Source: Lingula anatina (taxonomy: Eukaryota > Brachiopoda > Lingulata > Lingulida > Lingulidae). Taken from it: a DNA stretch of 64,000 nt. Location of the stretch: positions 161,470 through 225,469 of the forward strand of contig NW_019775429.1 in NCBI RefSeq assembly GCF_001039355.2. The letters run 5' to 3'. The notes under the pieces are model-generated. The model ran no database searches. It was not told the origin of the DNA and saw nothing but the letters and a program-made list of their open reading frames with translations. How positions within the stretch are numbered: the first letter of the stretch is position 1; each line of letters starts with the position of its first letter. The translations under genes and the position numbers were made by a program. Shown here in pieces: positions 56,002 through 64,000 of this stretch.

Positions 56002-56071
56002 ATAAATCTGTGATGGTGGAGGATAACAACATGGACACTGTGATCACCTGACTAGCGTTGTCATGGTTACG
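56002..56071 (+). other. candidate exon upstream of the mucin-cadherin gene
   Basis: It follows GTGGCAG and ends at a donor, TTACG then GTAAAGG. The frame from 55855 stops inside it, yet the donor allows onward splicing to the acceptor at 57130. That fits an untranslated exon, or a terminal coding exon with a downstream UTR intron. No further evidence. Confidence 0.4.
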
Positions 56072-57130
56072 GTAAAGGTTATTTGCTCATCCTAGAACTA
56101 CACTGCCAAACTTCTGAATTACTTTACTATTGTCCAGTAGAGTAAACATCAAAGTAAAATAAAATTTTTTAAACTAATTCATCATAATTGTTTTAAGGTG
56201 CATGCAACTGATCGTCAACAGTTATCTAATAACCTGAAAAATGGAAGAGATAATTGCTATAGAAATAAAAGCAAAACTAGGGCACTAGCTACTACATGTA
56301 GTATCTCAGACAACCAAAAACTGCATCATACAGACATGAGAATTTATCCACTGACAATTGGGGAGAGCGTGTGAAGCCTTACTTTAAGGTTATCAACACC
56401 CTGTGCCTCTGTTCAGTAAACAGACAGAAGATAAAGATAGGGTACAAGTTAAGGTATTTTGCACAAGGCTGATTTGTGAATGTAACCAAAAATTATATTT
56501 CTTTGGAATTTCCCGACAAAATGTCAGTTATGAGTAACCTTCATCTCTTTATAAAGCAAGTTGTCCTATCACCATGCATTGCTATATTCCTCTCTTTCCC
56601 AACATACATGCACACACACACACACATTTGGTAGAGAAAAAGATTATGCTGTTTGAATAAACTTGATTGTATTTACTCAGGTTTGACATTGCAAATAGCA
56701 AATTGGAAAAAGTGACTTATTGCACACAAGATTTCCATGTGAAAGTCGCCTAAAGCTGCTGTCATTTGCTGATTAAAAATGTTTCATGTCATGTGCTGAT
56801 TAGAGAAATGTTTCAGGACTTAAATCACAGTGAACCTTGTGTTACTCATAGCTCAACTCAGAGTTTGTTATGTCAACTGCTGTACATAAAATATTGGTGT
56901 TACAGCATTTCATACTTAGCCTAGTTTTGTGTCTGTTTCAGTTTAATGTATGCATCATACTTGAAAACTTTGACTATTGATCTCGAGCACCTCCTTTTAT
57001 TTTTTCTAAACAGGTTCATTTCTTCATGTGATTTAATTCTTGTTAGAAATTTTGCATGACTGTATATCCTACTTTGTCATATTGTTTTCACTGAAATTTT
57101 ACTGAAAAGTCGTGCTAAATTTTTTTTCAG
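56072..57130 (+). other. presumed intron
   Basis: AT-rich, with a short CA run (about 56610-56625). It ends with the strong acceptor T-tract plus CAG at 57130. Nothing else seen. Confidence 0.4.
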
Positions 57131-60100
57131 TGGCAGTGAAGAAATCAAAGATGGTTCATAAAGACTCCATTGCTGTGTGGATCTACTGTGTAGTCTGGCT
57201 GGGAAGTCTTCAACCAACTGAAACACAACCTTCACATACCTCACTGACCACGATATCTACATTAACATCTGTAACAGCTGAGTCCTATCAGTTATCAGTT
57301 ACAACACCTACACCAGTACATTTATCTACATCATCACAGTCACCTGCAACATCACAGTCATCTACATCATCACAGTCATCTACATCATCACAGTCATCTG
57401 CAACATCACAGTCATCTACATCATCACAGTCATCTACAAAAGTACAGCAGTCTGCTTCATTAAAACCATCTTCTCTTACCCCCTATACCACAGAGACATC
57501 TACAGGTACCTCAGTAGAAACAACTGTCACAGTGGCATCTCCAGTAAGTCCAGTTTCCACAGTGGAGCCATCAAAACCTGCAGAGTCAGCTAAGTCTTCT
57601 GCATCTTCACTACAGACACCCCCTGCAGTTTTATCAGAAAATGAGACAACAAAGATGACAACATCAGGATCAGCTACAACAACATTAGCTCTGAACACAC
57701 CATCATCTACATTACTAACAGCAGGGAATATTACAACATCAGGATCAGCTACAACAACATCAGCTCTGAGCACACCATCATCTACAGTACAGACAGAAGG
57801 GGATATGATAACATCAGGATCAGCTACAACAACATCAGCCCTGAACACACCATCATCTACAGTACAGACAGAAGGGGATATGATAACATCAGGATCAGCT
57901 ACAACAACATCAGCTCTGAACACACCATCATCTACAGTACAGACAGAAGGGGATATGACAACATCAGGATCAGCTACAACAACATCAGCTCTGAACACAC
58001 CATCATCTACAGTACAGACAAAAGGGGATATGACAACATCAGGATCAGCTACAACAACATCAGCCCTGAACACACCATCATCTACAGTACTAACAGAAGG
58101 GGAAATGACAGCAATGTCACTTTCAACAGCATCAACATCAACAACTTCAGCAGAGCAAATGACATCAACAACATCAAAAACATCAGTACATACAACAACA
58201 CCTACAGTAGAGACAGCAGTGGTAGAGTCTACAACATCTGCAGTAGACAGTACAACAACATCTGCATTAGTGATAGACCCATATGTAGCGAATATAACAT
58301 CATCAACAGTTGAGACAACACAACCAAGAGTAAATGCAACAATGGTAGAGTCTACAACATCTACAGTGAAGGTTTCTGCAGTAGAGACAACATCTATAGT
58401 AGAGACAGCATCATCTACGGTAGACACAGCACCATCTGCAGTAGAGACATCTACAGTAGACACAGCACCATCTGCAGTAGAGACATCTACAGTAGACACA
58501 GCACCATCTGCAGTAGAGACATCTACAGTAGACACAGCACCATCTACAGTAAAGGCATCTCCAGTAGACACAGCACCATCTGCAGTAGAGACATCTACAG
58601 TAGAGACAGCACCATCTACAGTAGAGACATCTACAGTAGACACAGAATCATCTACAGTAAAGACATCTATAGTAGACACAGCACCATCTACAGTAGAGAC
58701 ATCTACAGTAGACACAGCACCATCTGCAGTAGAGACATCTACAGTAGACACAGCACCATCTGCAGTAGAGACATCTACAGTAGACACAGCACCATCTGCA
58801 GTAGAGACATCTACAGTAGACACAGCACCATCTACAGTAGAGACATCTACAGTAGACACAGCACCATCTGCAGGAGACACAGCACCTTCTACAGTAGAGA
58901 CATCTACAGTTGACACAGAACCATCTACAGTAAAGACATCTACAGTAGAGACAGCACCATCTACAGTAGAGACATCTACAGTAGACACAGCACCATCTAC
59001 AGTAGAGACATCTACAGTAGACACAGCACCATCTGCAGGAGACACAGCACCTTCTACAGTAGAGACATCTACAGTAGACACAGAACCATCTACAGTAGAG
59101 ACATCTACATTAGAGACAGCACCATCTACAGTAGAGACATCTACAGTAGACACAGCACCATCTGCAGGAGACACAGCACCTTCTACAGTAGAGACATCTA
59201 CAGTTGACACAGAACCATCTACAGTAGAGACATCTACATTAGAGACAGCACCATCTACAGTAGAGACATCTACAGTACAGACAACATCAAAAGTTGAGAC
59301 AACAATGATGGAGCCCACAAAATCTACAGTTAAGGCTTCTACAACATCTACAGAAGAGACAGCAACATCTATAGGAGAGACAACAACAAAATCTACTGTA
59401 GATACAACACCATCTACAGAACAGACAACAGCATCTACAGTAGAGAAGACATCACTGGCAGTGGAAACATCAACACAAGAGACAACAACAAAATCTAAAG
59501 TAGAAACAACACCATCAGTAATAGAGACAACATCATCAACACTAGAGGCAACAACAACATCTACAGTAGATACAAAACCATCTACAGTACAGACAACATC
59601 AACAGTAGAGTTGGTATCACCAGCAGTAGAGACATTATCAACACAAGAGACAACAGCAAAATCAACAACAGATACAACATTCACAATACAGACAACACCT
59701 TCTACAGTACAGACAACATCATCAGCAGTACAGAAAACAACAAAATCTACAATAGATACAACATCATTTACAGTACAGACAACATCATCAACTGTAGATA
59801 TGACGTCGTCAGCAGTAGAGGCAACATCTGCAGTGGAAACACCATCCTTATTAGAGACATCATCTACAGTGGATATAGCAACAACGTCTACAACTGAGCC
59901 AGAAACATCTACCATAAAGACAACACCACTTACATCAGAGACATCATCTTTACCAGAGACAACATCACCTATACTACAGACAACATCTACAGTAAAGACA
60001 TCGTCAACATTGAAGCCACCATCTACAGTTAAAACAACATCATCTACAATGTTTGCAACAACACCATCTATAGTAGAGACAACCTTATCTATAGTTAATG

Positions 60101-60762
60101 CAACATCTACAGCAGACACAATATCTACACTCAAAGCAACATTTACAGTAGAACCAATAACATCTTCAGTGAATGCTACATCTACAGTATCTACATCCTC
60201 TTCAGTACAGACAACAGCATCTACAGTGGGTACAACACCATTATATACAGAAGAAAGCAACACAACTTTACTAGAGACAACATCATCTGTGGTAGAACCA
60301 GCAACGCCTACAGTAGACACATTATCTACATTGAAACACCATCTACAGTACAAATCACATCTTCTACAATTGTTGAAACAACCCCATCTACAGTGAATGC
60401 ACTATCTACAGTACAGACAACATCATCAGTAGAGACAACAACAACATCTACAGTATGGACAACGCCATCTACGGTGAATACACCATCTACAAAAGAGACA
60501 ACGCCATCATCAGTAGAGGCAACAACAACATCTACAGTACAGACAACCCCATCAACAGTGAATACACCATCTACACTAGAGACAACATCATCATCAGTAC
60601 AGACAACATCTACAGTACAGACAATCCTATCTACAGTGAGTACACCATCTACATTGAATACAACATCTACAGTAAAGACAACAACACCCACATTAGATAC
60701 AACAGCTGCAATGTCCAGTGTGAAAACAGCACCAACAACCATGTCTTCTCCCAGAACTACAG
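57131..60762 (+). CDS. mucin-like Ser/Thr-rich exon of a mucin-cadherin protein
   Basis: Starts after TTTTTTTCAG at 57130. I take the ATG at 57151, because MVHKDS is followed by a hydrophobic signal peptide (IAVWIYCVVWLGSLQ) and then mature sequence; the upstream in-frame ATG at 57112 would lie in the intron. The rest is about 1,200 residues of Thr/Ser/Pro/Val repeats with no cysteines to speak of, i.e. a long O-glycosylated stalk: QSSTSS repeats, then 25-residue TTSGSATTTSALNTPSSTVQ units, then 12-residue TVDTAPSAVETS units, then looser TTSTVET repeats. One base appears to be missing between 60330 and 60331. The frame before reads on to a stop at 60394-60396, while the mucin repeat continues in the other frame to the donor at 60762 (CTACAG then GTGAGT). 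The C-terminal cadherin exons follow in matching phase. Confidence 0.82.
57655..58110 (+). repeat. 75-bp coding minisatellite in the mucin exon
   Basis: About six units encoding 25 residues each (ending SSTVQTEGDM). Spacing is exactly 75 bases between the central copies, for example 57801 and 57876. The first two and last are more diverged. Confidence 0.9.
58411..59285 (+). repeat. 36-bp coding minisatellite in the mucin exon
   Basis: Some two dozen 12-codon units of the TVDTAPSAVETS type. Higher-order blocks also occur (for example the AGDTAPSTVETSTVDTEPS block recurs three times). All unit changes preserve the frame. Confidence 0.9.
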
Positions 60763-61147
60763 GTGAGTACAAGAAGATGGCCATCCTTTGTTTTCAGCAA
60801 GTTAAAGCAGAAATGGAAATGGTTTAAACTTATGCCAGGACATAAACTGCAATAATTATGATATGTGTGGACATAATACTGTTACATTGTGTACCAGTAG
60901 TTGAACATTTGATAACAACATGCTTTTCATTATCAGATGTACTTAACATGTGATTTAAAATTTGAAATGAAAGGTGTTTGATGTGAAGATCAATATGTAG
61001 ATACCAATTTTCATGTGTTAAGTTAAGATAGGTTTACTGATGTAACACATGTATTACAGGCTTTTTAAGATATCCAAGAAATTTAAGCACATATTTTTTA
61101 AGCTGAATAACACATTGTAAACTTATTGCTATTCTTTATTTTTACAG

Positions 61148-61222
61148 TACCAGTATCTTCCCTTCAGTTTGTTACCAGGAAACATGCTCTGAGCATCCCA
61201 GAAAACACAAGTGTGGGGACAG
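61148..61222 (+). CDS. mucin-cadherin linker exon
   Basis: Bounded by TTTTTACAG and GGGACAG then GTATGG. It enters and leaves in phase 1, as the flanking exons require. The peptide VPVSSLQFVTRKHALSIPEN with following TSVGT contains the (L/F)xIPEN signature that opens a cadherin repeat, so this exon joins the mucin stalk to the cadherin array. Confidence 0.82.
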
Positions 61223-61479
61223 GTATGGAATAAGCACTGTTATAACTAGCTGGTTTGTAAATCATGAGAGTTATGTAATCTGAAAGTGAAAAGTAATTGT
61301 ATTCTGCAATTCATTCCTCTAGCTGTCAGCAAAACTGGGTTTACAGCCATGCTTACATAATATAGGGTTTAATTTAACTTTCTGAAATACTCAACAGAGG
61401 TAAGATGCAATTCATTCTCAAAAATGGGCCAGATATTTTTTAACATTCAACTTCTCTTGCTTTATACATAAGTGTTTTG

Positions 61480-61549
<70 letters not shown>
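61480..61549. repeat. TA microsatellite
   Basis: About 35 TA units in the intron between the linker exon and the large cadherin exon. Confidence 0.95.
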
Positions 61550-61554
<5 letters not shown>

Positions 61555-61704
61555 AAGAATTGCATGCGTATTATTGTATGGCTAAATCGCTGTTATGACT
61601 GAAATAAAGGTGAAAGAAGGGGGTGGCCCCTATTCAAGAATTTCTGTGAAGAAATTTTCCTTTACGAAATGCAAGTCATACTACCGTGTCCTCTTTGTTT
61701 TCAG

Positions 61705-64000
61705 TGTTATATAACCTGACACTTACTGGAGGAATACCCAACCCAACACAGGACTTTGACTTTACCTTACTCAGTGATGGCAATGGAACCTTTAACCTCA
61801 CAGAAAGCAGAGCTATAATACTGACCAGACCTCTTGATTATGAAGTCCAGAAAACACATGTGATATTGGTCCAGGCTCGTATGACAAAAAGCAGCATTGA
61901 AGATATTAGTAGTAGAGACTGTGTTGAGACCACAATGGAGATAACAGTGATGGTAGAAGACATTGATGAGTATCCTGTGATGTTTCAGTATTATAGCAAA
62001 TCTACAACCTATGGTGAAAACTTTACCACAGGGATGTCAGATGTAAATGTCCCTATCTACTGGATTGTGATATCTGCAGATACTGAGGTGGGAACATCCA
62101 TATTTAGGTTCACAGTAATGGATGCAGATAGAAGCCCCCCTGCAGTGACAGGATTTCATTTACATGGAAACAACTCTGCACAGGATTTCCTAGGAGTGAC
62201 ATCAGAGGGGGAATTGTACACAACTGATGTTATTCCTGTTAATACATATGTTTGCCCCTTTGGATGTGCTGTGCAGGTATATGAACTCCTTGTCACTGCC
62301 TCACAAGGCTCCCAGGAATTCACATCCAAGGTTCTACTGGTCATCAGGGACGTTAGAGTAAGACTGAAAATTGAAGAACATTCTTACCTCCAATGTCTTC
62401 AAATTATAGATTATATTTCTTCAAATGGGACTTCCATTGTTGATAGTTCTCTTTCTGCATTTGTCAATGACAGTGCTGTATTTTATGTCAATAATTATGA
62501 ACTTGAGATCTATCACTTGAATTATGAGTCCATACAAGAGTATCACCTGCTGCTGAACTGTTCCTATGGCGGTTTCTCTGTTCTTACAGTTCCAATTGTG
62601 TTAGAGGTGCTGGATGTGAATGAACACATTCCAGTGTTTGATCAGAGAGAATGTTATCTAGCAGTTCCAAGAGCAAGCCCAGCTAACACCAGTATTGCTG
62701 TGATAAAAGCAGAAGATGGTGATGACGGTGCCAATCTGGTCTATAACCTCACTGAAGGAAGTTACTATTTTTGGTTGACTGACTGTGGACAATTGCAAAC
62801 AAAAATTGAGATGGATTTTATGCCAAATTCTCTTCAAGTTATTGAAGGCAAAGTGAGTGTTTCTGATGGTCTCCATTTCAGTGAGACCATGGTCCATGTC
62901 CTTGTGTATGCATTGGATCTAGAGTACCACATACCAGAGAACCAAACAGTGGGCAATACTGTGGTTCCTAACTTGTGTGGAAATATGTCAGCTTATGAGT
63001 ATGCCAACTGCAGTATTCTTGACCCAACAGGGACATTTGCAGTACACAGAGGTGACCTTGAAATTGTTTCAGATTTGGATTTTGAGTCAAGGAATACTTA
63101 CATATTATTACTGAATGCCATTGTTGCTACCATTGAAAAGAACATTACTGTCACAGTTCATGTACTTGATGTCAATGACAATCCACCTCTCTTTCTTCAG
63201 CAGCAGTACAATGTTACTGTTACAAGGGAGACTAACCCGTATACCCTTCTTACCACCCTCACAGCAGAGGATGCAGACCAGGAGCAGAATATCACATACA
63301 AATTACTTGGGAATGACACTGAGAACTTCCTGATAAATAACTATGGTCAAGTGTTCAGTTTGTCATCTATGAACTTTTCCAACAGTTTAATTCACATGGT
63401 CAATTTGACAGCTCAGGTCACAGATGGTGTCTATACCTCCCATGCATCACTTCTGGTTGTCATTGCTGCAGATCAGTTATATATCAAGGTGCCCGAGGAC
63501 ACCCCAGATGGAAGTGTTATACAGCCAAATATCTGCAGTCCAGAATTCTTACTACAAGGAACATGCAGCCTCTCTGGAAATGACTCTACATTTGGACTGG
63601 TGGCTGAAGAGGCCTTGGTGCTGCAGGGTTCATTAGACTTTGAATTAAAGGAGAACTATGACCTTACATTAACTGCAATAACAGCAGACATTACCTGGAT
63701 TTTACCTATACATGTTCAGTTGTCAGACACCAATGATGAAATCCCCTTGTTTCTGAATGAAGACCATTTCTTTGGGACTGTCAGGAACTCATCACCTCCA
63801 AATATGACCATTTTCAGCATCAGGGCCAGTGACATTGTCAGATCAACACTGGAGTTCAGCCTTGATGACACTGGAGCAGAATATTTCCAAATTTCTCACT
63901 GTGGACAATTGCAGACCACAAGTTCCTTCCCAGCACAGCTTCAAGCTCCTTTTCATTTTGTCAACTTCTCCATATCTGTCACAGATGGTGTCCATGTCAC
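61705..64000 (+). CDS. multi-cadherin-repeat exon, continuing past the window
   Basis: After TTTTCAG the frame is open for all 2.3 kb to the window edge. It encodes a series of extracellular cadherin repeats of about 100 residues, each ending in a calcium-binding DxND-type linker: VEDIDEYPVMF, VLDVNEHIPVF, VLDVNDNPPLF, LSDTNDEIPLF. PEN/PED starts (IPENQTVGN, VPEDTPDGS) and FDxE-like cores (LDFESRNTYILLL, LDFELKENYDLTL) also occur. Cysteine pairs such as TDCGQLQT and SHCGQLQT recur between repeats, and NxT/S glycosylation sites are frequent. Several linkers deviate from DxNDN, suggesting reduced calcium binding. Transmembrane and cytoplasmic parts are beyond 64000. Mucin-stalk plus cadherins recalls cadherin-related/protocadherin mucin proteins at epithelial brush borders, but I cannot name an orthologue. 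Confidence 0.88.

Noticed and set aside
57483-60353. 956-residue minus-strand open frame opposite the mucin exon
   Set aside because: It is the reverse reading of the ACA/TCT/GTA-rich repeats, giving monotonous VDVSTVDGAVS. The plus strand has a signal peptide, splice sites and cadherin continuation.

Overview
This is animal (metazoan) nuclear DNA: genes are split by GT-AG introns, the intergenic DNA is AT-rich, and there are many micro- and minisatellites. No base-level search was possible. I infer an amphioxus (cephalochordate, Branchiostoma-like) genome. COG5 and Spindly align well with my memory of the vertebrate proteins, heterozygosity is very high, and tandem arrays repeatedly straddle exon-intron junctions, a minisatellite type I remember being reported in amphioxus as 'mirages'. 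Another highly heterozygous invertebrate is possible.

Layout. (1) 1-216: a 50-bp tandem array carrying a splice donor. (2) 217-5212: no gene seen. (3) 5213-6658 (-): a single-exon gene whose protein starts MGCAPS, a likely dual-acylation signal. (4) A compact divergent promoter region around 6.66-6.89 kb. (5) A plus-strand gene (exons 8238-8292 and 8837-11638) for a long acidic repeat protein with a C-terminal coiled coil and a CTIL prenylation box. A second, probably allelic, copy lies at 13346-15920. (6) 17.6-21.7 kb: non-coding repeats, a 481-N gap, and a small transposon inserted in a minisatellite. (7) 22455-29801 (-): a complete ten-exon Spindly gene (SPDL1); its last exon is present a second time at 21734-22203. 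(8) 33442-52844 (-): COG5. Many exons appear twice on overlapping allelic contigs, and a block of middle-to-late coding sequence is missing at the single-N join at 37077. (9) Transposon remnants (Tc1-like transposase, a hAT-like non-autonomous element) in the 47.4-51.6 kb contigs. (10) 57131-64000 (+): a mucin-cadherin cell-surface protein that runs off the window, with an apparent 1-base frameshift near 60330.

Assembly state matters. Single 'n' characters at 13345, 22245, 37077, 39130, 44693, 49379 and 51613 mark contig joins. Across most of them the same sequence recurs with small differences, so these are best read as unmerged haplotypes rather than tandem gene duplications.

The main discovery-level signal is in SPDL1 and COG5. 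At least twelve separate tandem duplications or arrays, 2 to about 34 copies each, include an exon end together with its splice donor or acceptor. Where both haplotypes are present, copy number can differ (for example COG5 exon 6 acceptor, about 4 versus 6). The genome appears to generate minisatellites specifically at exon edges, leaving rows of duplicate splice sites in constitutive genes.

The genes share no obvious pathway. Spindly is a dynein/kinetochore adaptor, COG5 is a Golgi tether subunit, the mucin-cadherin is an adhesion protein, and the two left-hand proteins carry lipidation signals.
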